A DNA stretch of 64,000 nt from Macrocybe gigantea. Taxonomy: Eukaryota; Basidiomycota; Agaricomycetes; Agaricales; Callistosporiaceae. The position numbers were made by a program, and so were the translations under genes. Each line of letters starts with the position of its first letter. The stretch's first letter is position 1. The notes beneath the pieces were generated by a model. The model had not been told where the DNA came from. It was given only the letters and a program-made list of their open reading frames with translations, and did not search any database. The stretch lies in assembly GCA_011319805.1 (NCBI GenBank), contig SJRY01000250.1:558001-622000 (forward strand). The letters run 5' to 3'. Below are positions 9,510-20,256 of this stretch, in pieces.

Positions 9510-11964
9510 ATGCTGTCAGACTCCGATGGTTCAGATTCAGAGGATCTGCATCGCCTGACCATCAACGAGCATTACGCCAAGGCGTTTGAATACAAAAAGG
9601 AGAGAGAAGAACTCCAGAAATGTATGTCCTACGTATTTTTTTTTTTCAAAGTTCACTTGTAGAGGACTGCTTCCATCAAGTAAAGGACAAATATGGTTCC
9701 GACTTTGAAGAAAGCGACCTGTCCGAGACAGATTCTGAATCTGATGAAACAGAAGACGAGGATGGGGAAGAATTGACGCCGACTGTGGACGCGGCTATCC
9801 TGCGTACATTAGCAAAAATCCGTCGAAAGGATCCCGATATCTACGACTCTGAGAAAAACATATTTGGAGGTGCATCTTCTTCACAGTTTGGATAGAGCAC
9901 AAATCAGAATTGTCGATTCACAGAGGAAGAAAGCAAAGTTGAACCCGTCCAGGTTAAGCGCAAAGGCAAGAACAAGGTGCGACGAATATACTCCATGGTT
10001 CACGCATCGATGCTTAGGCGTGCCGCATTATTGAACACAGTCCAAGCCGGTGACTCTCCGCCAAGTCGCGCTCGAGGCCGCTTTACGCTTCGGGTCGCGC
10101 TCGCCGTCGCCTGCGCCCCTCACTCATGTCGAAGAGCAGCGTTTGCTACGCGATGAGACGATCGCAGCATTCAATAGCGCAATTAATGACTCGGACGACG
10201 TGTTGGTACTGCGTGAAAAGACCAAAGATGAGCAGGAACGAGATGAAGAAGACTACAAAGCTTTCTTGGAACGACAAGTTGGGGGAGATCTCCACGACCT
10301 CTTGGCGGTCGGCGATGAGGCAATGATCACCGATGCACACAGTACTCGGTCTTCGGTGGATGGCAAAGGACGCAAGGAGGACAAGAGAAAGTCTTCCAAG
10401 GATAAACAGCCTCGCAAGTCATCCAGCAATGATGCTTCCAGCAAACAATCCAAGGAAGATGCTGATCAAGAATTCTTGCTGAAGTGCGTCCACACGTTTT
10501 GAATTCTTGTCGGGAGCCGACGTTTTGCAATAAACTAGCTACATCCTAAACCGTGGATGGATTGACCGCTCTGCCAACCATGTACCCACTTACAAAGAGG
10601 TTCTTGGATCGGAGGGCGGAGGCGAATCAAGTGCTTGGGTCGACATCAATCAAAGCGAAGGCTTCCTCCCGACCAACGATGCCGATATAGACGAGGACGA
10701 TTTTGACGAAATAGTTGATCGGTTTGAAAGCTCCTATAATTTCCGTTTCGAGGAGCCGTGAGTTTGAGAATTTATATTTCTTTGGCTAGAGAACTTCTGA
10801 TAGGAGCGTTGCAGTGACGCCGCTGTCATTAAAACTTATCCTCGAAACCTGCCTGCCACCGTCCGACGGGAGGACACGAGGAGAAAGGAGGCGCGTGAAC
10901 GGAGAAAACAGCGAAAGGAAGAGGAGCTGCAAAAGAAGAGGGAAGAGGTAAAGCGGCTGAAAGGTCTCAAGATGAAATCAGGACGAAGCTGGAAAGGATT
11001 GGCGTGGAAGGAGGCAAGAGCATAGAAGATGAACCAGGTATGTACCACCTCTGTTGGTCGCGTTGGAGACTTTGTCATAAACCACCATCCTTCAGCTCTA
11101 CAAGCCCTGGATCTTGAGGCTGATTGGGATCCGGAAGCACATGATAAACAAATGGCCGAATTGTACGGGGGAGATGATGATCAAATCGATGATGAAAAAC
11201 CTCAGTGGGAAGACGACATCGACATTGGTGACATTAAAGTATCGGATGAGGATGATGAGCCCGTGAAAAAGAAGAAAAAGAAAAAGAAGAAAAAGGACAA
11301 AAACAAAGACGAGCTTGAGGATCCAGAAGCGGACATCGATGCACGGGTGCAGATGGTGCCAATCTGAACGACGAGGAATGGGACGGAACGGAGGAGATGA
11401 GAAAGCGAAGGCTGGAAGAATACATGGACGAGCTATACAAGCTGGACTTTAACGATATGGTATGTATCTAGCGATAGCACACGATTGCGTGAAGTGACTG
11501 ACGCTGAACAGGTCGGTGGCATGCCGACAAAATTCAGATATATGCCTGTCTCGCAGGAGAGCTTTGCTCTGACGCCGGTCGAGATACTGCTGGCAAGTGA
11601 CAAGGAGCTGAATGAGTACATGAGCATCAAGAGATACGCGCCATACCGGAGGGGAGTCAAATGGGACTCGAAGAGGAACGAACGACTTCAACTACTGAAA
11701 GAGAAGATCGCTGCGCGGATGACATCGGAGGAAGTGGATCGAGGAAGCGAAACCGATAAAAAAGCGAAAGGGGAAGAAGGAGCGGCAAAAGCTGAAAGGA
11801 ACCAAGCAGGAGGACGATGCAGGGGTGAGTTGGAGGAGACGTCACACGAGCAGGCACCGATGGGGAAACGGAAGCGATTGGAGGATGACAGAGAGGGCCA
11901 AGATGAACGGAAGAGGCGGAAACGGAAGAAGCAGCACTCGGACCCGGACGATATGATTAAGTAG
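9510..11964 (+). CDS. KRI1: KRI1, ribosome-biogenesis protein (with frame breaks)
   Basis: Kri1 is a nucleolar protein needed for 40S subunit assembly. The start 'MLSDSDGSDSED' lies about 95 bp right of the proposed Helitron end. Exons are 9510-9621, 9681-9869, 9924-9976, 10041-10483, 10539-10757 and 10815 onward, with further exons to 11964. Family features include 'EYKKEREELQK', 'DPDIYDSEKNIF', 'EDYKAFLERQVG', 'EFLLNYILNRGW', 'EGFLPTN', 'RFESSYNFRFEEPD', 'MPTKFRYMPV' and a basic C-terminus. The expected reading frame is lost near 10975, 11346, 11735 and regained near 11820, where the conserved 'KKRKGKKERQK' lies in another frame. No intron of normal size can explain these. Because Kri1 is essential in yeast, sequence errors are likelier than a dead gene, but a true pseudogene is not excluded. 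Confidence 0.85.
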
Positions 11965-12183
11965 GAAATACTGAATTCGACGTTGCAGCGGACTTTGCAC
12001 GTGAATCCGTTGTAATGAAAAAAAAAAAAAAAGGCCATGTCCGGAGCTTCGTTGCGCCAGCGAAGCCCGGTAAGAAATGATCCCAGAGATGGTCCGATCT
12101 CAGTAATGGTTTTTGTCTGAATTTATTTTTGTCGAGTTTGTCATTTTTCACCCCCCACCTCACTCGTTTGCATTCCGTCGACG

Positions 12184-13246
12184 ATGTTGACGCTCTCTCG
12201 ACGTCACGCATTCGCTTCTCGACGGTCGCTGTGCCGAATGATGAGCGTTCGCCCGTCAAAGGATGACAATCTACCCGAAGGCAAGTAAATCAACCGAATG
12301 AATTGAATTCAGGGATTAAACTACATGCAGTACGGAAAAAGGTGACGATCCAGTCCCTGCAGTCTCAAAAGGCATCCAAGACACCGATCACGATGCTGAC
12401 GGCGTACGATTACCCGTCGCTTTGGCATGCTCGTCCAACCCTGACATTGACGTCACGCTTGTGGGCGATTCGCTCGCGCAAGTGTGTCTCGGATACGCCT
12501 CGACGACACAGCTGACGCTGGGTGAGATGATCCACCACGCGCGGGCGGTCGCGCGGGGTACGGGACATCCGTTGCTTGTCGCGGATATGCCGTTCGGATC
12601 GTATCACACATCGACGTCATCGGCGTGGAGAACGCGATTCGACTGGTGCAGGAGGGCCGCGTGGACGCGGTGAAGCTCGAAGGCGGGGCGGAGATAGCTG
12701 AAACGGTGCAGCGACTGACGCAGGTGGGGATTCCGGTTATGGCACACGTCGGGCTGCTGCCGCAGCGGCACGTCGCGATGTCTGGGTACAAGGTGCAAGG
12801 GCGGAGCGTCGAGAGCGCGCAGAAGGTGGTTCGTGATGCGCTGGAGCTGGAGAAGGCGGGCGCGTTCTCGGTCGTGGTGGAGGCGGTTCCGCGGGAACTG
12901 GGGAGGTATGTGACGGAGCAGCTGCGGATTCCGACTATCGGGATCGGGGCGGGGCCTGGACGAACGGACAGGTGAGTTTATGACACGAAAGAAACGAGGG
13001 CTGACTGCGAGCTGGACGTGCAGGTGCTGGTGTGGGACGATGCGATGGGGACATGGGCGGGGCACAAGGCGCGGTTCGTGCGACGGTTCGCAGACTACGA
13101 AGCGCACGAGACGAAGGGTGGCTCGGTTCGCTGCGGCGGTGCGGTGCGGTGGATTTCCGGACGGCGAGAGGGAGAGCTACCGAATGGAAGAGAGCGAATG
13201 GGCGCGGTTCGAGGCGGAGGAGTTGAGATGCCGACAGGCTGTGTGA
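12184..13246 (+). CDS. ECM31: 3-methyl-2-oxobutanoate hydroxymethyltransferase (ketopantoate synthesis)
   Basis: This enzyme adds a hydroxymethyl group from methylene-tetrahydrofolate to 2-oxoisovalerate, the first committed step of pantothenate and CoA synthesis. The first exon (12184-12280) encodes an Arg/Ser-rich mitochondrial presequence ('[16 protein letters not shown]'). It joins across a GC-AG intron (12281-12330, donor GCAAGT) to '[10 protein letters not shown]'. Family motifs follow: '[11 protein letters not shown]', '[14 protein letters not shown]', '[11 protein letters not shown]', 'VADMPFGSY', 'AVKLEGG', 'HVGLLPQ', 'YKVQGRS', 'VVEAVP', 'PTIGIGAGP'. An intron with GTGAGT donor precedes 'VLVWDDAMG'. 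Frame shifts are needed near 12420, 12625, 12960 and 13115; the first three each look like one missing base. It follows KRI1 on the same strand. Confidence 0.85.
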
Positions 13247-13252
13247 CTCTTT

Positions 13253-13258
13253 CACGTG
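13253..13258. promoter_or_regulatory. CACGTG box upstream of Rho GTPase
   Basis: CACGTG at 13253-13258 lies 56 bp before the Rho GTPase start codon and immediately after the preceding gene's stop. The hexamer is the core site of bHLH factors. Binding here is inferred from sequence only. Confidence 0.35.
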
Positions 13259-13314
13259 TGGTCAAAATCTCTCGTTCTTCGCTTTATACCTCTTCTTCTA
13301 CATTCTCCGTCCTT

Positions 13315-14420
13315 ATGTCGTCCCAGAACCCTGTATGTAACAATTCCTTTCAAAAAAAAAGCCCAAAAAACATCCCTGTCTAACGTCTCGGCCAGATCAG
13401 AAGGAAGCTCGTCATCGTCGGCGACGGCACGTATCCCGCCCTCGCCGAGCCTTCGTCTCCAGCTCACACTCCCCGAAACAGGTGCCTGCGGAAAGACCTC
13501 TTTGCTGTGCTCCTTTGCTCTCGGCGAATTCCCCAAAGAATACGTATGCCACCCCTTTTACCGTACCCTTTTCCCCCCCTTGCTCATTCTGACTCCCGCC
13601 GCTTCGCCAGCAACCAAGTGCGCAGCCATTTCGTTTCCTACGCCCTCTTTGCAGTCCTGATAACGCCGCACAGCTGTGTTTGACAACTATGTAGCAGAGA
13701 TACGCCTCGACGAAAAGCCTGTGCAGCTCGCTCTTTGGGATACAGCGTATGTTTGCCGTGCCCTCCCCGTGACGTGATTCGTTTATGCCTCCGTCTCCTA
13801 ATCGCGCCTCGCAGCGGACAGGAAGAATACGAGGTTCGACTCGATCGCGCCCGCTCCTATCCGCTTCCTCGACTGACTCACTCTTCCGCCGCAGCGCTTA
13901 CGACCCATGTCCTATTCCAAATCTCATGTTATTCTTATTGCTTTTGCCCTTGACACGCCGGATTCGTTAGAAAACGTGACGACAAAAGTGCGTCAACCGT
14001 TTACGCAAACTCCCTCATGTCATTGACCCTGTTCCACAGTGGATAGAAGAAGTTCGCTCGATATGTGGACCCACCGTCCCGGTCATTCTCGTCGGATGCA
14101 AAGCTGACCTACGGCCGAATCCTCCGCATTCGACTTCCCCTGATCAGCCTCTCTCTTATGTCACCCGCGAACAGGGCGAGCGGGTGGCTCAGGCCATCGG
14201 CGCCCGTGCCTACAAAGAATGTTCCGCCCTCAAGATCGAGGGTGTCGACGAAGTCTTTGAAGCCGCGACTCGCGCCAGCATGCTTATGCGAGACGGCGTC
14301 CCGGCCAGCTCCAATCATGCCGGTTCCGACGTCAGACACCACAGACGAAAGAGCAGTGGCAAAGGCGTCGTGCACGATTCCGAGGTCAAGAAGTCATGGA
14401 GCTGCTGCGTCGTCTGTTGA
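13315..14420 (+). CDS. Rho-family small GTPase
   Basis: A membrane-anchored GTP switch for polarity, actin or cell-wall control. Motifs in order: P-loop 'GDGACGKTS', switch I 'VFDNYVAEI', switch II 'WDTAGQEEYERLRP', 'VGCKADL' (G4 with Lys-Ala-Asp), 'ECSAL' (G5) and C-terminal 'SCCVVC', a CAAX-like box. The 'TREQGERVAQAIGARAYKECSA' region resembles Rho2/Rho3/Rho4-type proteins; the exact class is not settled. Exons include 13315-13332, 13396-13426, 13482-13543, 13674-13746 and a 19-nt exon at 13815-13833 coding the switch II Gln. The second intron begins GC (13427, GCACGT). The third intron (about 13544-13673) does not restore the expected 'VPT' of switch I cleanly, so either its borders differ or a base is missing. 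Confidence 0.85.
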
Positions 14421-14643
14421 AATCATTTATGGACTCTGTTGCCCGTTTATCTGTCATCATTATCGCTCGCTTTAGTGTACTCCAGTTCACCTATCTTTCA
14501 TTTCCTTTCTCCATCAATCGCCAAGGACATTGGAATCATGCATATTGCCTACGACTTGCTTTTATTTTTTCGGTACTTTCTCCAATATTACGTAATAACT
14601 TGCTTGACAAATTATCCTTCCGACAGGTGACTTGAGCTTCGTC

Positions 14644-15330
14644 ATGCTTTCTCGACTACCTCCAGGCATCCTTGCGCGTTCGTGCTCGACGGTGCGACTC
14701 CTCAGCACAACCTCCGAAGATGCGCCGCTCTCGCGTTGGACAGACTCCCCGCGCGTCAGCCGACCAAAGTGTTATCTTCGCCCTCCCCGAAATATCTCGC
14801 GGAGCAGGAACTCGACATCGAGGTGCTGTCAAAGGAGGAGGTTAAACTCGAGATAACCGACCGCGCTGCGGAGGTGAGTGTACCGTCTTTGCTTGCCTGA
14901 ACGCGGTTTGCCCTGGTCCCTGACGTCCTCTTTTTTTTTTTTTTTTTTCCCCTCCGTCAGCAACTCAGATCGATAGCGACACGCGAACACAATTCTGACG
15001 TTGCGCTACGCATAGTCGTCGAGTCTGGAGGGTGTCACGGCTATCAGTACAAGATGGAACTGGCGCATGGAGTCGCCGCAGACGATTAGTGCGTTTCCAT
15101 TACCCGTCTCTGCATTTCGAGATTCTCAATTGCGCTTGTGCAGCCACTTTGCTCATCCAACATTGCAGCCTTCCAACATCGTCATCGATGCTGTTTCGTT
15201 CCCGCTTCTCAAGGGTTCTACCGTTGACTATGCGACAGAACTCATCGGCAGCAGCTTCCGCATATCGGACAATCCGCAGGCCAAGGGAAGCGGGTGCGGT
15301 TGCGGTATCAGTTGGGAGTTGAAGGAATAA
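14644..15330 (+). CDS. ISA2: ISCA2/Isa2 mitochondrial iron-sulfur assembly protein
   Basis: An A-type Fe-S scaffold that helps make 4Fe-4S clusters in the mitochondrial matrix. Exon 1 (14644-14873) begins with a basic presequence 'MLSRLPPGILARSCST'. Exons 14961-15088 and 15144-15330 carry the HesB/IscA domain: 'ITDRAAEQLRS', 'VVESGGCHGYQYKME' with the first conserved Cys, and C-terminal 'GSGCGCGISWEL' with the CGC pair. The presequence frame and the domain frame in exon 1 differ by one base; the shift lies around 14700-14790 and looks like a single missing base. If the presequence is instead read as unrelated, the true start would lie upstream. Confidence 0.85.
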
Positions 15331-15431
15331 AGGGCACTGTTGAATTAGAGACATAATCGGACATGTATAGTGTACAGTATCTATGGGCATATGTATTATA
15401 AGCACAAAATCCGGACCACTCATGGAAAACC

Positions 15432-16622
15432 TCAGAAAAGAGCGCGTCGCCGCTTAGCTTCCTCCACCGGGTCAAATGGAGCGAATTGCCAGTACCTGTT
15501 AGATCTCGATCAATTTCGACGCCAAGATTCAAGACACGCCAACTTACGATGCATGCTCTTTGACCAGCTCTGGCATGGCATTCAGACCTTCAGCTGTCAC
15601 CGCTGGCCAAAACTTTGACGATGCAGAGTCATGATGGGCGAATACAAATCTAAAACAGCGTTCAAGGATCGGTTCTCCTGGACCTTTCAAAAGTAACGTA
15701 CGGAAGTAGCACGGATATGTCAGAATTGGCCATGAGCCACGCCATATTCTCTGCAAACCTTGTGTTAGCCCAATGGTAGATCATAAAAGAGAGACGACTC
15801 ACCAAGGATCATGTTACGGAGCTCGTCGTCTTGCAAGACTTTCTTCAGTTCCTCACTCTTCATGGTATCGACCTAACGTAGGCGGGCTGAGAATCGCGCA
15901 CAACGCAAGCAATCTAAACGGCAACACTTGCTTGCTTTTGCATGACGAGATGCATTGCATCGGCAAGAGGCTCGAGCGAAGAGACCAGATCTTTCGGGCA
16001 ATACTTTTCGGGCATCTGAAAAAAAAAATGAACAAAAAACATTATGCAAGGCGGGGCTGAATGAACCTTTTGGTAGAGCTTCAGTTTCTGTTGGAAAGAC
16101 TGTAACATGCCCGACATATGTGAATCCGACAACGGGTTGCACGCTGGGCCCAAGAAAACAACGAGTGGTTTTCCTTGAGCGCACGGCGATGTGAAGAATG
16201 CTTTGTCTCCTGGATTTTGCGAGAAACGTAGAAAGAATCGCACAGGTTAGTTGAACATGACGCTACCTTGCAGATGCAGAGACAGCATGTCGCAGAAGAC
16301 CAGACAGTATTCCATAAACGGCTTGAAAGTCGGTTGGTTATAGTCGATGCGCGATGCACTTTGAAAGACGGTATTCGTCGCGCGAATCAGAACATTCTGC
16401 AGGTCATGGCTGAGTATTTATCCTGGATGAAAGGCCGAAGCTGGAGCCACCTTCATAAAGGTATTGACATAGCGGATGGCTAGCCTGGAGCTGTTAGGAG
16501 GCAACGTGATGAGACACCAAAAGAGTGAGAAAAGAAAGGAACGGACTCCATGGACTCGAGTTCATCCGGAATAGTGTGGAAGAGAGGAAGAGGAAACATT
16601 GAAAGCGCGATGAGGCGAGCAT
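15432..16622 (-). CDS. Hemerythrin-like domain protein
   Basis: Start ATG at 16622, stop TGA at 15432-15434, at least six exons. Recognisable pieces are 'HDLQNVLIRATNTVFQSASRID', 'MEYCLVFCDMLSLHLQG', 'LVSSLEPLADAMHLVMQKQ', 'HHDSASSKFWPAV' and 'YWQFAPFDP'. The His-Asp near the start, the paired helices and the late 'HHD...FWP...YW' pattern match agaricomycete hemerythrin-like proteins. These form a four-helix bundle that can bind a di-iron centre. Some usual His/Glu ligands ('HHxxEE') are not obvious here ('HLQGDKAFF'), so metal binding is unsure. It is head-to-head with SPP2, 99 bp between start codons. Confidence 0.55.
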
Positions 16623-16682
16623 GGTGCCGTCGCAGTGTTTTTTAAGTTTTCGACGCGCCTTTGTCTCATTGAACGATGTATG

Positions 16683-16690
16683 TCACGTGG
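16683..16690. promoter_or_regulatory. TCACGTGG box in divergent promoter
   Basis: CACGTG at 16684-16689 within TGTCACGTGG sits between the divergent starts of the hemerythrin-like gene (16622, minus) and SPP2 (16721, plus). It is the only conspicuous palindrome in that short shared promoter. Confidence 0.4.
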
Positions 16691-16720
16691 TCATTTGTAT
16701 TTTCCACGCCGACCGCCATC

Positions 16721-18049
16721 ATGGCCAGTGACTCGCAGACGAGCAAAGTCTCCTTCACCATTCGCAGACCCTCTCCCGTCTCGAGATCGACGTCCTCAGG
16801 CCCAGAGTCCGATGGGGGCTCCTCCTTCAAGACCCCACACCTGCCCCGCCACCTCCGCGAATCGGCGCCTGGCAGCCCCCTCGCGCGGAGCACAACGTCC
16901 TCTCCAGGCCCTGCCGCGTACATGCATTACGCAGATTCTAGCGAGGATGAAGAAGATGAGAAGATACAGGACGAGCTCGTAACTGGCTTTGACAAATTCG
17001 GTGTTCAGCGGTGTGTTTGCCGCTCCTTTTCCTCTTCCACAGCTGTCTCAACTCACAGCCAGTCCGAATTCGGCTTCTGTCTTTGCAGCCTGAATCAGGA
17101 GAGAAGACGAAAGGCTTCGCCGTTGGTTATCCCGCCTCTTGAGAACCGAGATTGGCGAGCTGTCGCCCGAAAACGAAAAGCCATCGCTCGGTACGTGCCC
17201 GAGTCCGCCAAAGCTCAGACAGGGAAGGATGGCAGTGTTGGGGGTATGGGCGTGCGCGATACAGTCAACTCGGGCCCTGTTTTCTCAGGTTTGCAAGTGA
17301 GAGAAAGAATGGTGTCAGTCAAGCAGGAGGACGAAGAAAGCACCGTCGTCACGGAGGACATCAAAATGGGAGCGGTGGAAGAAACGGAAGACGAGAGGGC
17401 CTTGCGCGCTATCCTCTCGGAAGCAAACGGTACCGCAAAGGACGAGGCCATCATCGACATCATCCCCGCTCCCATAACTCCCGTTTCTGAAGCCGACGCA
17501 TACAAGCAAGACGTGCAAGAGCTCCCAGATTCAGCAACTATCGAAGACTACGCACGCGTTCCTGTTTCGCAGTTCGGTGCCGCTTTGCTTCGAGGGATGG
17601 GATGGAAAGAAGGCACCGCTGCATCCAGGAAGCCTGGCAAAGGTTTGGTAGAGCCGTACATCCCAGAGGCAAGGCCACCACTTCTCGGTATAGGCGCAAA
17701 AGAGCAAGAGGTTTATGATGACGGATCCTCAAAGAAGGGTAAAAAACGCCCAGATAAGAAATATATACCTGTGGTCAGGAAGGAGAAGGAGGAAGCCCGC
17801 TCAGACCGGAGGGAACGTTCCCATTCTCCGCCGCAGCGTCATAGCTCTAGCAGACGAAACTCTCGGTCCCCGAGCCGCGGCGATAATTATGATCGAATAT
17901 ACAGAGAAGGACGGAGCAAGCGGGACTACGACGACTACAAACGCGACAGTCGCGAACGTGACCGCGATCGCGACCATCGCCGAAGCGAATCAGGAAGAGA
18001 CAGGCCTAGGGATCGTTCACGGGATTCTAACAGAAGGAAACGTGAATGA
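16721..18049 (+). CDS. SPP2: SPP2/GPKOW-type G-patch spliceosome factor
   Basis: In yeast Spp2 binds and activates the helicase Prp2 before the first step of splicing. The chosen start, 'MASDSQTSKVSFTIRRP', has a strong ATG context (ATCATGGCC); another ATG at 16676 is in frame. A 78-bp in-frame intron removes the Cys-rich stretch after 'FDKFGVQR' (GTGTTT donor at about 17011, TTTGCAG acceptor). Then come 'PLVIPPLENRDWR', the G-patch core 'VPVSQFGAALLRGMGWKEG', 'LGIGAKE' and a long Arg/Ser/Asp-rich tail. The G-patch glycines that contact the helicase are present. The reading frame is intact, unlike several neighbours. Confidence 0.9.
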   Translation: MASDSQTSKVSFTIRRPSPVSRSTSSGPESDGGSSFKTPHLPRHLRESAPGSPLARSTTSSPGPAAYMHYADSSEDEEDEKIQDELVTGFDKFGVQRCVCRSFSSSTAVSTHSQSEFGFCLCSLNQERRRKASPLVIPPLENRDWRAVARKRKAIARYVPESAKAQTGKDGSVGGMGVRDTVNSGPVFSGLQVRERMVSVKQEDEESTVVTEDIKMGAVEETEDERALRAILSEANGTAKDEAIIDIIPAPITPVSEADAYKQDVQELPDSATIEDYARVPVSQFGAALLRGMGWKEGTAASRKPGKGLVEPYIPEARPPLLGIGAKEQEVYDDGSSKKGKKRPDKKYIPVVRKEKEEARSDRRERSHSPPQRHSSSRRNSRSPSRGDNYDRIYREGRSKRDYDDYKRDSRERDRDRDHRRSESGRDRPRDRSRDSNRRKRE

Positions 18050-18123
18050 AGCTGGTTCAATTGCCTGTGACAGGTGCCAACAAGGTTGTGTAGATTAGAA
18101 CACAAGTCTAGCTAATGTCTTTA

Positions 18124-20106
18124 TCACTGCCTCGACGTCGAATTTTGGCTAGCACGCTTCTTGATGCTTGAAACGGTCGAACGGGGTGTGTTGTGAAGCG
18201 TAGAACCGGAAAAGAGAAGAGGCTGGGATGCGGCTTGTGTCGCACTGGCCCAGTCGCCAGCAGTCGAGGCCATCCTGATCGTATCTCCGTTCAAAGGACG
18301 TGAATATTGGACCGGCGTTGTAAGCGTGTCAGTAGTCGATTCACTGTCTTCGTCACGGTGACCGTAAAGCGCCGGATCGGGAATGACGGGTTGCTCATCA
18401 CTAGGCAGGGAAGGCATCCGCTGCAACCCGCCCGGCATGTCACTCAGAGGAGGGATGAACTGGGATTCCTGAGCGGGTGATGTGGGTGGCGGAAGTGGCT
18501 CATCTGCACGGAAAGCAGTTTGGCGCATTCAAATCACTCGATGATAAAATTCCACTTACGCAAAATGTCGCTAATAGGACTCAATCTTCCTACATCTCCA
18601 CTATTAGGCGGATTCTCTCTCTGTATGGATGTGAACGAGGATGGACGTGTCTGAAAGCACCGTTGAACGGAACGAAAGGGTGATGATGGATCATGAAACT
18701 CACAGGAGGATAGATGTTGATATCGGGCACCGTCGACACGCTCCTTCTATAACCGACAGGAGGCGGATTGATATAAGAGGACGAATTCGACGAGCCAGAA
18801 TTCGGTCGTGGCCTTGTGTAGATTGGAGTGGCATTGCCATTGAAATTGGCGTCTACCGAGTGCGACGATCCACGGCTTTTAGAGCGGTGTGAACTGGCCG
18901 CCTGTTGACTAGGTTGAGTAAAAGAACGATGTTAGAATAAAAAGGGCGATCTGACCCACGATGGCTTGTGCTTGAGCGCCTGCTCACCGTTCACGGATTG
19001 TGGGTGAGGACTCGTATGTGCACTCAATACCTCTGTTATGGCACTGAGAGGCGTACGTGTCCCTCGGAAAGGCTCACGAGAATTGACCGCGTCAAACTGT
19101 GACATACTCGTCGAACTGGACTCTGGAGACGATGCCCGAAGGCCTCTCAAAGAACGCCGAGGTGTGCTGGCAACAGATCTGGGTGGCACCGGGCCAGACT
19201 TCTCTTCCTGTGCACTCGGAAGTGCGGGAGACAAACGTTCTGGGGTAGGAGGCGGCCGCGATAATTCATGCGGAGGGGGTATGCGGATGACTTGGTCTTC
19301 GTCCAGCGAAGGGATGAAATTGTCTGGGGGAATCACAACTGGGGAATGCCGGGGAGATGGCGAAGCATTGTGAACACTTCGAGGGCGAATGTCCCGACTA
19401 TTCTGAGAAGGACCTGGTGGTGGAACAGGGACCGGCTCCGGCTCTGGCTGAGGCGCTGGCGGGGGTCCCGGCTCCTCCGATTCTTCGCTGGAGGTGAGGA
19501 AGAGGGAGCTGCCACGATAGCTAACGCGTTGATAATCATTCATGTAACGGTCGTCAGCATAGAGGTCGCCCTCGAGTTCCTGCATGAGTCGTGCCTCTTC
19601 CAATGCCAACGCACGACCTTTTTCAAAGCCTTCTTCGAGTCCTTGCCTCCAGCCGTCGTCCCTAGCTGTACGCAATACGAGGTCCTGGTTCAACTTCCGT
19701 GCAGTTGACTTGGCTCGTGCAGCGTCATCTTCCGCATCTCGTCTTTGCCTGTCAATCGCTCGGACGACGTCCTCTGCCCTGTATATCTCTTGTTGAGCCT
19801 CATCCAGACGCGACTTGTAGAGCCTAGGACGGTCAGCTAGTCATGTTCACCAAAAGATCTGGCAAGGACGCACTTTAGTTCCCATTTCGCTTTCGTAGCG
19901 TCCTGTTCGGCGGTCAACCGGGCTTGGTTCAGACGCTTGACATGAACCAAAAGCCGCTGTATTTCCTTTTCGGCGTCCGTAGCGCGCTGCCTTTCGGCCT
20001 GCAGCATCCTCTTGAGCTCCTTTAATGCATGCTCGGATGAACTGTGATGTCGGCGTCTAGAGGACGTGTTAGACGAAGAACTTCGCTCCAGGCTGTCCTC
20101 GTACAT
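18124..20106 (-). CDS. Coiled-coil, Ser/Pro-rich protein of unknown function
   Basis: Start ATG at 20106. The N-terminal third is a predicted coiled coil with heptad-like stretches 'HALKELKRMLQAERQRATDAEKE' split over two exons, 'LYKSRLDEAQQEIYRAEDVV', and 'GWRQGLEEGFEKGRALALEEARLMQEL'. It is followed by a low-complexity tail with 'EPEPVPVPPPGPSQ' and many Ser/Pro motifs. The C-terminal exons continue the disordered tail to about 18124. No catalytic motif is seen. The layout suits a cytoskeletal or septum scaffold, but this is not shown. Exon borders between 18530 and 18930 are approximate. Confidence 0.65.
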
Positions 20107-20256
20107 GGCCCTTTGGGTATATTGTGGTGTATCAAGAAAGCAGAAGCGAGGCAGTCATCGTGGTCAGATCCCCCCGTTCTCCAGTCAAATACACACAGCA
20201 CTACACCGCAGTAATCCACCATCCCAATCATGTCAGTAGTACAAATACATTATCGA

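Noticed and set aside
10937..10975. A 34-bp intron in KRI1 to explain the first frame break
   Set aside because: Too short and it would remove conserved residues ('KRLKGLKMK'); a missing base is simpler.
13831..13880. GGTTCGACTCG resembling a tRNA B box
   Set aside because: It lies in an intron of the Rho GTPase gene and no A box or cloverleaf could be drawn around it.
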